DNA of 64,000 nt from positions 17,138,017 to 17,202,016 of the forward strand of contig NC_134509.1 in assembly GCF_027942865.1 (NCBI RefSeq), read 5' to 3'. The DNA comes from Odontesthes bonariensis (Eukaryota; Chordata; Actinopteri; Atheriniformes; Atherinopsidae). The translations under genes were made by a program, and so were the position numbers. The notes under the pieces are model-generated. The model saw nothing but the letters and a program-made list of their open reading frames with translations. It searched no databases and was not told the DNA's origin. Shown here one piece after another: positions 35,601 to 46,100 of the stretch (position 1 is the first letter of the stretch; every line of letters starts with the position of its first letter).

Positions 35601-36324
35601 ACTCCTCTAAGCGATCCCAGGCCATCCTTAAGCCTACAGCGGGGTTAGCGACGTGCACAGAACGGATCCTTCTGACGTGCTCTGAAGACTGATTTCCCAA
35701 CCAATTTGTTAAGAGGTCAAGTTCCTCGCTTGTGCTTAAGTTAAGTCCATCTATGGCATTGTGAAATGAAGATTTCCACGCCCAGTAACTTTCTGGGCGA
35801 TCACTGAACTTGACTAGACCAGAGTTCACAAGCTCGCGACGCACTAAGTACCTTGTGATATCACTCATACCAGTCCTATCATCAGTATGCGGCTGAAATG
35901 AAACTTTGAAACTTCCACTGCCCTCTCTCTCACCTGCCTCTGCTGCTGCTTCGAGGACTTCAGCTTCTGCCAAGGCTACAGCTACCTCCTTCTCATGTTT
36001 TAAAGTGGATAACTCAGCCATTATGCGTGCCTCTTTGATTTTCACATCTGCAGTTAGACGGGCCTCTTCCACCTTCAACTCAGCGGCTAGACGAGCCTCT
36101 GCTAACTTTAATTCAGCTTCGCATTGAACGAAAGGGGCACTTGCACGTGCGGCTTCAGCTTTAGCACGGGCTCTGGTTGCTGCCCTGCTCACAGAGGAAG
36201 AATTAGATGAGGTGGAGGAGATAGAACTCTGTGATTTTGCTTTGGGTGCTGCGTTCTTCTCTGTAACACCATGATTTTTGTCGGGTGATTGACCCTGTCC
36301 AACTTCACTAGCATGTGACATCAT
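32626..36324 (-). pseudogene. BEL/Pao gag-protease-reverse transcriptase frame
   Basis: A 1232-codon frame from an ATG at 36324. Residues about 35-135 are an Ala/Glu-rich coiled coil. A gag region follows (about 150-370), then two zinc-knuckle-like Cys/His clusters (about 416-465, with CFRCCSSTAHFAKNC). A retropepsin-like aspartic protease lies at about 553 (LDDQSNKS), and reverse transcriptase runs from about 840 (VVFDSSAQYRG, IADIEQMFHSF) to the FYVDDGLKS catalytic box near 992. The start of RNase H comes last. It ends at TAA 32626-32628. Homology goes on past this stop for about 20 codons up to the nested insertion, so it is a nonsense change. Confidence 0.9.
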
Positions 36325-36447
36325 AGATTGAGCTTCTCCAATGATGTATGAGAAGAGGAGATGTGGAGACTTTTGAGAGAAAGGCGTTGAGCTTGCACAG
36401 TACCTTGCTTTCCAAGCTGTCGTACCTGTTGTGACAACGCTTTTTTA

Positions 36448-36829
36448 CTATTCTGTCCTCAGTGAGTGTGTCTGTACACAAATTGACAGATAGCGAACAA
36501 GATCCAAGAGAACTCAGAGGCTGGAGTAAAGTTGAATGGCCTTTACTGTTGTCTTCATTCTCATGAACAATATTTTATCTTGTAAAAAAGCGATAATTTT
36601 CCAAGGCACAAAAGTAGGAGGAAAGGAGACAATAGCAGGAGCTGAAAGCAGGCCGCATGGCATGTAGACACTAAGCTCTTCCTGATCAGACTCTGCACAG
36701 TGTCATGTGACTAAATCTACCTTTTCCAAATAAAAGCGTAAATAAACAAAGTAATGAACTACTCTTAAACGCCAGTAGGGGGAGAAAAGGCAACACAAAT
36801 ACAGGCAAAGTTCACATAGAACATGACAC
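36448..36829 (-). repeat. 5' LTR of the BEL/Pao element (382 bp)
   Basis: The upstream LTR in element orientation, it starts (minus) 'gtgtcatgttctatgtgaac' and ends at 'cagaatag'. It keeps the 82-base block (about 36620-36701) lacking in the other LTR. Next to the right edge is 'ttcatataat', also found 4 bases outside the left LTR. Confidence 0.92.
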
Positions 36830-37361
36830 ATTCATATAATATGTATTTACTATCTCGTCTCAAATTAAGATTCGAGATATTTACCTCTTCCACGTTCTTG
36901 TTACTCAAACGCGTTCATCTAGAATTACATGACATGGCCTGAGGAATGACTCATGTTGTGATCCGATTTTTGTCATGTCTCAAATAAGACGGGTAAATAA
37001 ACTGTTTCAGTCTTAACTGGAAAAAGTTTCGTTTGGCTGGCAGTTCGAAGCCAGTGCAAGGTCATTTATGAAAAACTTGAGTCATCATTCTGATATCTCT
37101 ACCACCAGCTCTGGGATAAACACGAATATAGCTGTGTTCTGATGGTTGAACTCTAGCTGTCAGTTAGTGACCGTCACATCTGGGAAGTAGCTACGGTTGA
37201 ACATTTGAGTCACAGGTTTGACTCAACAGTGAGTGGGATGTTGGCCTATGAACCCCTTATCAAAGGATGAACACAGGACTTTGTTCAGATAAATATCCCA
37301 TCAAGTCCAGCCGCTCTCCACTCTCCAAGAAGACACAACCGCAACTACTGGTGGAAGAAAC
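36830..37361 (+). promoter_or_regulatory. Upstream region of fgg
   Basis: These 530 bases between the retrotransposon LTR and the fgg start codon must contain the fgg promoter and 5' UTR. No clear TATA box. The BEL insertion has replaced or pushed away anything further upstream. Confidence 0.4.
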
Positions 37362-38701
37362 ATGGCTCCATCACTTCTTGCAACAGCAGGAGGAATTTTA
37401 TTACTTTTCTCTTTCTCGTCTGCTGTAAGTCACTGAGCTTAAATTGCTTTGCTTTGTTATTGTTTTTTCTGCTGGCATGCTTTATTTATGCAGAAAATCT
37501 AAATGGCTATATCTCTTTTCTCAAATAGCAAATTAGAGGAGATGGTATGCAAACATGCACTACAAATGATGGCTTTGTAAGTATGAAACTCTAATATCTG
37601 TTTGAACGCGTGTAAGTGTCTGTGTGTATGTGCACAGTAATGCAGTTGTTTTTCAAATGTTCTTTCCATAATCAGGGAAAGTACTGCCCTACTACATGTG
37701 GAGTTGCTGATTACTTTTTGAAGTACTTACCAGCAGTGAGCAATGATTTGACTGATATGCAAAGAGAATTGGAGACGATTACCAATTTGACTCAAGGGGC
37801 AGAAGATAAAATTGTGTACATGAAAGATTCGGCAACCTCAGCTCAAAAGAGTTCCCAACCAGGTAATGCAGCTCATTTGGTTTGTAGTTCTCCAGAGCGT
37901 TCATAAAACTAATTTTATAAAACAATATTTTTTAATAATCTGTCTGCAAAGCATTCTGATATACATATATATGTATTTGTTGTTTATTTACCAAAGTGCT
38001 AGCATAATACAGATCTCACTTAGATTGACATGTGTTAACGGATTGGCTTTTCATATTTATTTCAGACGCATACTTCAAGAAGTCCTCAAGCATGCTGGAT
38101 GATGTCCTTAGATTTGAAAAGACCATTATTGCACAAGAACAGCAAATGTAGTAAGTTACTTAGCCCTCACACCACGCCTGTAAGGGCTTGGGTTTAATGA
38201 GCTGATCTTAAATATCATTTTGACATATTTGGCTATTTGTAAAGTAGGCCATGGTAATTGAACCTCTGTACCCACACAGTTACAACTGGCCAGGTCATAG
38301 AGTGATCTCCCACCCACACATCTTTCCCCTTTAAACATACTTTCGATGTTTGTTTGTTTTTCGAGTTTGACTCATGCATTTTTATTCCTCGTGCTTTTAC
38401 TGTAGTTTCTAAACGTAGCAATTTGGGGACACAGCTTTGGGGTCTTAATTTTATTTTTTCCCACATCTGTGATATATGTGTGTGAAACTATGACAAAATA
38501 TTTCAGATGCAGCTCACTCAATTCATATTTGTGAAACTTCTTCCAGTGCACTTCAGAATTTACTCACAACCAATGAGAGAAGAATGGCAGACTTGAAACA
38601 GATTTCCCTTCAGCTGCAACAGAAATGCAGTGAGCCCTGCAAAGACACGGTGGAGATCCAACCAACCACAGGAACAGGTAAAAATAGATAAATATATGGC
38701 A

Positions 38702-38742
<41 letters not shown>

Positions 38743-40378
38743 TGATGCAATTTGACCCTCAGTCCACCCTATTTCATAAGAAGTTTCTCAATCAAGGCCT
38801 CATGTGAAAAACATCTGTCCTCATTCAGTGTTTAGTTAGAGACTTCAATCAATACACTACTTCAAAGCTGAGTAAACATATTTATTCTAAAGGAGACGAG
38901 TTAAATTTCCACTTCAATGCTATTATATACAAAACACAGTCCAAACTGAAATTAGAAATTCATTTTAATTTTAATATGACTCTAATGATGATTTTCTTTC
39001 TCTCTTATCAGACTGCCAGGATGTAGCAAACAAAGGGGCCACCACCAGTGGTCTTTACTACGTGAAGCCAGCAAAAGCACCAGAGCCGTTCTTGGTCTAT
39101 TGTGAGATTGACGGCTTTGGACGTGGCTTCACTGTCATACAAAGGGTATGGATCACTTGTTACGAAAAGTCAAAGAGCTTTTAACTGTCTTCATCTCACA
39201 AATAAATAATTCCTGAACATTTTTTAAATGACTAGATAAAAGGATGTGCTTATTAATACAGAAAGTAATTGACAGATCATGACTGAATAGAAGTCTAAGT
39301 GCTCATGAATAAATAGATACGTTTCGACCCTTTTTTTTCTCTTTCACGTCCCCAGAGACGTGACGGCAGTGTGGACTTCCACAAGGACTGGACCCAGTAC
39401 AAAGAGGGCTTTGGTTATCTCTCTCCAGATGACACCACAGAGTTCTGGCTCGGCAACGAGAAGATCCATCTGCTGAGTACCAGTTCAAACATCCCGACAG
39501 TGCTGAGGATAGAGCTTGAGGACTGGGAGGGCAACAAAAAGTACATACGCACATACTCACACAATAACACATTATGTAAGACGAGAGCAGAGGGACATAG
39601 TGACAGAGCAAACATGACCCCTCAATGATAAGGTTATCTTAGGAGAGGAAAAAAATTAGTCAGTAGAGGTTACAATAAACTAAACCCATCTTTTTTTTTG
39701 TGGCCTCCTTTCTTCAGGCATGCCGACTACAACATGTTCAGACTCGGTCCAGAGATCGACATGTATCGTCTGACCTATGGTTACTACTACGGTGGTGATG
39801 CAGGCGATGCTTTTGATGGCTTTGACTTTGGAGACGATCCCAGTGACAAATACTACACATCGCACAATGGCATGCAGTTCAGCACTGGTGACAAGGACAA
39901 TGACAAATATGATGGCAACTGTGCACAGCAGGACGGGTCAGGCTGGTGGATGAACAGATGTCACGCTGCGCATTTGAATGGCAAATACTACCAGGGTAAG
40001 TCCCTGTGGATGAAAGCAGTGCCACGGCATTTATTTGATGTTCTTTTGCACAAGTGGAACAGCTATAATTGTGTTGTTATTGACAATTCAGCAGCAAACC
40101 TACACGTGGAAAAAAAACTCAACTTGTATCCAATAATCTAAACTTGTCAAATATTTCAAGGTCTGAACTGGCTGTGCTTTCCTCACCCAGGTGGCAGGTA
40201 CTCAGAAAAGGATGCCGGTGAATATGGCTTCGATAACGGCATAATTTGGGTCACATGGCACAACCGTTGGTACTCCCTGAAAGAGACCACCATGAAGCTC
40301 ATTCCCCTCAGCCGCATCACAGCAGGTGGTGGACAGCAGGCTGGTGTGAAACAGTTTGGCGGACTTGGGGACATATAG
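37362..40378 (+). CDS. fgg: Fibrinogen gamma chain
   Basis: Subunit of the secreted (AalphaBbetagamma)2 clotting protein, made in liver. Nine coding exons: 37362-37424, 37529-37576, 37676-37862, 38066-38150, 38547-38677, 39012-39145, 39356-39540, 39718-39995, 40191-40378, all with GT/AG borders, giving 432 residues. Residues 1-21 are a signal peptide. [10 protein letters not shown] is the disulfide ring at the start of the coiled coil, and CSEPCKDTV is the ring at its end. The fibrinogen globular domain starts near residue 172 (DCQDVANKG) and includes [39 protein letters not shown], the calcium loop [11 protein letters not shown] and [18 protein letters not shown]. The tail has Gln419-Gln420 and Lys424, the factor XIII cross-link residues in the family, and ends LGDI. 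Identification as gamma is firm. Confidence 0.96.
38703..38733. repeat. (CA)n microsatellite in fgg intron 5
   Basis: About 15 CA units just after the donor site of exon 5. Confidence 0.9.
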
Positions 40379-40436
40379 AGAGAAGAAATTAAGTTTGAGG
40401 TCTGCACTTTTTAACGGCTCAAACCCTGTCAGACTG

Positions 40437-40442
40437 AATAAA
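40437..40442 (+). promoter_or_regulatory. Poly(A) signal AATAAA of fgg
   Basis: It lies 59 bases after the stop codon. A second AATAAA lies at 40544-40549 and could be used for a longer 3' UTR. Confidence 0.75.
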
Positions 40443-40559
40443 CAGCCTCCAATTATTATTAAAGTTTGCATGTTTCTGTGATCTTACACATCTGAAAACT
40501 GATGTTCATCTTTGCCATTTCTTCACTCTTCTTTTAAGCACTAAATAAATGTATTTCCC

Positions 40560-43031
40560 TGTCTAACTCTGGTGGTCGTTACTTCGTGAAGTGGGGTCTT
40601 TGGGTGTAATTGCGGCTTGCCTTGCTAGCTGAAGTGGTATGTATTACTTAATGGACTACAAACAAAATTTCAAAACCATTTCTTTGTAGTAATATACTTT
40701 GTGGCCAGAAATGAACACCCGTTGCTGAATGTGAGGTGAAAACCCTGAAAAAAATGCCACCATAAATGTTAACATTTTGGCCACATCAGTTGCTTATACT
40801 ACATGACATAATCAACATGACACAGTAAAACTGGTGGCCAAGTGGCCATCACGTGGCAAGCAACTAAAGCTTCCTCGTCATTTAGTTGGTTCATTATACT
40901 GTTTTCTTAAAGATACAAATCATGTACACATGGGCACACAAGCTGAGCAAATCAAAGTTGCTTTCATAAAATTAGTGACATAACAAAGTCTTCTCAGGGA
41001 AATGAATGTCTGCCTGGGTGGTTATCTTCAGAGCACTTGAAAACATTTTAATCTGCACAGATCAGCCTTTGCATTAAAACCACTGACAGGTGACACTGCT
41101 CATCTTGTTACAATGCAGTCAATCTGGCACCAGCACTCCTCAACAGCAGCTGCACCCTCAAGACAGAAGTGGGACTGCTAAAGAATGATACAACAGGACA
41201 CAATACAATGCAACACAATCCGATACAATGTGATGCAATACAGTATGCTATGATACTACTTCAATGTCCGTTTATTCTGAAATTCTTTTAGAATCTCTCT
41301 TTGGGGAAAAGTTCAATGGACATGACAGACTGAGGTGTTCACCTGGCCTCAAATCTTCCCGAGCATTTCACAGCATCAAACCAAGCACTAACAGAATCAC
41401 TTGACCTGGCAACCAACAGGGTTCAAACAACCTATTGCAAAAGTCCTGATATTAGAAACTTCAGGACACCGTCAGATGTTCCTTGTCCACACGCTGACTG
41501 GCTCTTTAAAACAGCTTCAAGGGGACTTATACTTAAGCGGGTGGTCAATATGTTATGACTGAACAATGTTAAGTCTTAGCAGAGTAATTGAATTACTGAA
41601 GACTAAACATGCTTCTTAAACAAATTGAAATCACATATGTTTCCCTTATTTGAACTGGAGGGTTACACCGTATAGCTGGTCACAGGTTCAGACATTTTTT
41701 ATTATCCTTCACTTTCTAATAGTGACCCAGATTTCAGTAGGAACTTTTCCAGATGTTGTTTTCAGCACATCAAAAGCACATTTTGGTAAGTTTAGCATAA
41801 CAGAGTCAACAGGACTGTCACAGTTGCCATGTTTGTTCTGTATCCAGCTTTATACAGTTTATTTACTTTTCAGTGAGTACTTGTAGTACTTGTTCCCATT
41901 TCTCGTTGCCCTCATTTCAGTACTATCTTGTTGAGTCCAAATTCCACCTGTCTCATGGTAGATGGCTGTGCCAAATGGCAAAAGAGATAATGTTGGAAAA
42001 GCCGATACACAATAATTAATTTATTTTAATTGATTAATTAATTTTGCAGCCATTAAAAGCAATTAGTGTTTTTGAGACAGGTGTCACCATGATTTTAATT
42101 CAAATTAAAATCCAAAATTTGGTCCTAAACATAACTATTTTGGTTATAAAGGGTAACAACATGGCAGTCTGCACACTACATTAAATTGCCTTCACTTTGG
42201 GTTATGATAAAGAGCTCAGGGAAAAGAGCCCAGCTGTTGGGCGAAAGGCGGGGTAGACCCTGTGATGAAATAGTGACCAATCCAGGGTCTACCCCGCCTT
42301 TCGCCCAAGGGCAGTTTGGATGGGCTCCAGACCCATTTGGGCAAATGTGATGCTCTAAAATCTGTATATACCTTACAGCACCAATGGTGCCATTCCACAT
42401 GTGCAAATTGACAGTTCCACATGCACTAGTTTTTTTTCTGTGCAGGTTAGAGCCCTAACCAGTCAATGATTTCTGAAAGTGTTCCTGAGCCCATGCAATG
42501 ATTTTCATTAATCATTTGTGCTTTCAATACTGTCTCACTTGAGGGCACGAGGACCTCAAGGGCACGAGGATATTCAAAGTATTCAGAATTTTAAATTGAG
42601 GTACATTATTTGGAAATTGCTCCACAATTTGTAGACGCGGCTTTTTGAAGATTGCTGAACCTCTGTATATCTTTACTTCTGAGAGACTCTGCCTCTCTAA
42701 GGTACTCTTTTTAAAACCCTTTTTTTTAAATCAGTTGCATAACAGAGCAGTTTAATCAATGTTTCTGTCGAGCAAATATGTTTTGTTACAGGAGGAAAAG
42801 AAACTTCTTCACCGTGAGCTCTTTCTGCAAATTATGTTGATTTAAGTTCAGAACAATATTCCAGAAGACATATGTAAAATTGAAAATGATTCAATTTCTG
42901 TGAGAAATAGCGTACCAAAAATGACATCGGAAAAACTTAAGCCTCGTTTCCATTATGTAGTCCTGGCCATTTACAAAGTTTATTTCTTTATTATGGTCCT
43001 GGCCAGTTGGTGGCGCTGACAGAACTCCAAC
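40560..43031. other. Intergenic region between fgg and plrg1
   Basis: No fibrinogen alpha or beta exon is found here. A decayed repeat occupies about 41060-41570: 'attaaaaccactgacaggtg' at its left end and 'gtggtcaatatgttatgact' at its right end form an imperfect inverted pair. A fold-back repeat lies at 42237-42308. Confidence 0.5.
42237..42308. repeat. Perfect 26 bp stem fold-back repeat
   Basis: Arms 42237-42262 and 42283-42308 are exact reverse complements, separated by 20 bases. The arm sequence includes 'gcgaaaggcggggtagaccc', which resembles a common fish repeat tail, so this looks like two head-to-head copies of a repeat end. Confidence 0.85.
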
Positions 43032-43032
43032 G

Positions 43033-43061
43033 ACTTCCGTTCCGGTCTTGTATACTTCCGG
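43033..43061 (+). promoter_or_regulatory. Two ETS-type sites in the plrg1 promoter
   Basis: ACTTCCGT at 43033 and ACTTCCGG at 43054-43061 match the ETS/GABP core. They lie 135-165 bases before the plrg1 start codon in a locally CpG-rich, TATA-less segment, as is usual for housekeeping genes. Functional role is inferred. Confidence 0.45.
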
Positions 43062-43197
43062 AGCATCGGTCGTCGCTTGGATTGTGGCGTCGGTCATGGT
43101 TTTGTGTCTTTGATACATATCGTTTGCGACTAAGGAATATCTACCTAAACAATATATTCTTCCACCACGGTGTGACACTTAAATATTGTTCACCACA

Positions 43198-46100
43198 ATG
43201 ACTGAGGTAAGAATTTTTCTTTGTTTCCGCTGAGACGCGACAAAACGTACACACCGTTGGGCCCGACTAATTACTGGAACGGCTAACGTTGACTACTTTT
43301 TTTTTTTTGTATTTGTAGCGTAAATACTCGCGTCTTTTGACTTGTTCGTTACATTGTTTGTTTAAGGCAAATGTTATTTTTCTACAGGATGTCCAAAAGC
43401 ACTCGGTCCACACGTTGGTCTTCAGGTCTCTTAAAAGGACACATGACATGTTTGTGTCCGACCATGCTAAGGCTGTCGCGCTGGATGACGAGAGGTAAGT
43501 GTGGCAGCTCGAAGCTACACAGTTGGTTTAAGTTTTGTTTTATACATGTATAAATGTTTTATACATTTGTGCTGATATTCGCAGATCCTGTTTTATATAG
43601 CCCCTGTTGATTAATGTTTACGGTTACATCAGTTGGCGTGGTCAGTTTAGCAAAGAGAGGAGATGATGTGACAACTTTTGTTATTTCTGTTGTAGTTATG
43701 GAGTTGGAAAAAAGTATTTAGCTTAGAGAAACATGTGCAGGAGTTAACTTATTTTGTGGTGCAAAAAGAGTGAATGAATTGGGGAAACCTAAGTTATGCT
43801 CGACCATCCCTCTGTGGACCTAAACATTTTATGTAGTGTTAGGGTTAGCTAAAAGCTGGTAAGAGCAAATCTGACGTTTTATGGAGCTGTGAATGGATTT
43901 TGCAGGACACTGATTGGTTGTTAATAATATTTTGCCCCCCCCCCTTTATTATCACTATGGTATTCATCAGTTTTATTTTAGTTGCTGCTCTACAAATATA
44001 TGAGATCAATGGTTGAATTGCCTTTGTCTACACATTTTATGCCTCTGTTGGGTTTAGATTGGTACCAACACCTTCTGGCAAATCTTTTCAGTTGTTTGGT
44101 TCTGAAATCATTATTTTTAGTACAATTTGCAGAGTAATTGTCTTGTTGATGAACCAATTAATTTGTGCATGAATGAAAAAAAAAAAACGTTCATTTGTAA
44201 TTTCTTCAAATCTATAACAATTACGATTAATCAATAAATGTGTTCATTTTAGTTGGTGTTGTGATGATGGTGTTTACGACAACATCATTCATTACCTGAC
44301 ACAAAACGCACGTTCTCCAGGCACAGAAATCCATTGTGTCCTTCATTTGCAGCCAAAAGATGAAGATGGGTGTTAAACTGAAAACGGAGTACAGTCCAGT
44401 TTTACACATGCCCGTCCTAAAGGAAGGGAAAGACAGAGTCTCACTGCCAGCAATCAGCCTGCAAGGCCTCCAAAGCTACAGTCAGCCAGGTGAGGTGAAA
44501 ACTGATCCCGCATGTCTCTTTGAGTATAGCCCTTTTTCCATCAGATTCTGTAGCGAATTAAAAGTTATATCGCATTACTTTGTTGCGATATAAGATGCGT
44601 TCGGTTGGTTTTCCATCAAACAGGACGATTCTAGCGAAATAAAATGACATCACCGGAACGTGCTGATGCGCATTATTCTGACTCGACCAGATGATTTTCC
44701 ATTACAAAAGTGGCGAATTGTAGCGAATTAGAATGCTCGGTAGCGGGAATTTAATTGCTCGCGCTGTTATTGTCAGCCTCCTGTTATAACAGTTGCTATA
44801 ACTTTCAAGGCTACGTACCTATTCACCACCGGCTTTCGTTTTATTTATTAGGCTAGTTACTTATTTAGAGTTATGGACCGTAGGATAGGACTAAACATGC
44901 TGCTAGTGCTGCTGTCAGCTTATAATAGCCGTCAGAAATTTAAGGAGGATCCTTCATCCGCAGGATCCGCAGCATAATGAATTCTCGCCTCGCTCTCATC
45001 GATGAGAGCGAGGCGAGAATTCATTATGCTGCTTCAGGACCTCCCGACTTGTGTTTAAAAAAAAGCAGAGTCTCTGCTCTCGACCAGTTGTTTCTTTTAT
45101 CATCGGACATTGTTGTTACTAGTTGTTGCTGCTGTTTTGATACCGACAGGATAGGTGAAATGGGGTGGCTGAGCGGCTCAACAACAACATTCGAATCCTC
45201 GCGCTTTACCAATACCATCTGCGCATGCGTGGCTAGTCTGAATCGCATTAACCTTTTCCATCACTTCTGTAGCGATTCAACTTAGCCCTGAACCACCTAT
45301 TTCGAGCAAATTGATTTAATGCGACAAAACAGGCGTTCTAGCGATTTAACCGTTTTTCCATCACATGGATCGCACTAACTTCTTGATGCGCATCAAATTA
45401 AAGCAAATCATGTCGTTGATGGAAAAAGGGCTCATGTTAACACTTGGTTAAATGGGAAAGGAAAAGTTTGTGTACGATTCAGTTTTGTGGTTTTCTTTTA
45501 CAATATATTATAGGCGATGACCCAGATTACCTGATTACTGGTACACTTGCTTATCCCTCTGGACCTGGTGAGTGCCATTTCTTTTCAGAGCTTGTGATTG
45601 TTAGCCTTTTCAGTGAATTGGGTTGACGTTAGTTCCGTGTTTATCCCAACAACGTTCACCCGACAGGAGTGGCTTTGACCGCTGACACAAAGATGCACAG
45701 GAATCCCAGCGAGGCAGGGGTCCACTCCATGGCGCTTGCTTTGCCACCCTCACAAGCTCGGTAAACGGTCTCAAACACTGTGAAAACCAAGTCAGTCAGT
45801 GGTGCCGATGTGGCCTAATGTGAGCTGAATGGCATCAGTTATTTAACTGTGTTTTCTCTGTTGGGCCATTTTAGACAGGATGTCAGCCGCACCGCCGCGA
45901 GCGTTGCCGACATCCATCGACATGCAGGAGGAGCAGAGAGAGCTCATCCTCAGTCAACTGCTGTGGTAGGCCCAAGCCCATCCCCACATTTACTCAGCCT
46001 AATCACCACTTTTATGGCAAATCTAATGTCTATCTAACGGGTTTGTTTCAGTCACTGATGGATGGAGGGACCACCAGAAATTCTGCGCTTGCGAGGAGAG

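Larger units (their letters stand above)
29720..36829 (-). mobile_element. BEL/Pao LTR retrotransposon with a nested element
   Basis: A full-structure element in minus orientation: 5' LTR 36829-36448, a gag-protease-reverse transcriptase-RNase H frame (36324-32626), a nested insertion at 32559-31946, then RNase H end plus integrase (about 31942-30317), an integrase tail (30313-30089), and 3' LTR 30019-29720. BEL/Pao is indicated by the domain order (RT before integrase), a YVDD box, and the YIYNQTRRFYMYV segment typical of this group. It cannot make a full protein now because of two nonsense codons and the insertion. The LTRs differ at one base plus an 82-base gap, so the insertion is recent. 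Confidence 0.9.

Noticed and set aside
44977-45285. 102-codon frame across the palindrome
   Set aside because: Created by the palindrome and element sequence in a plrg1 intron.
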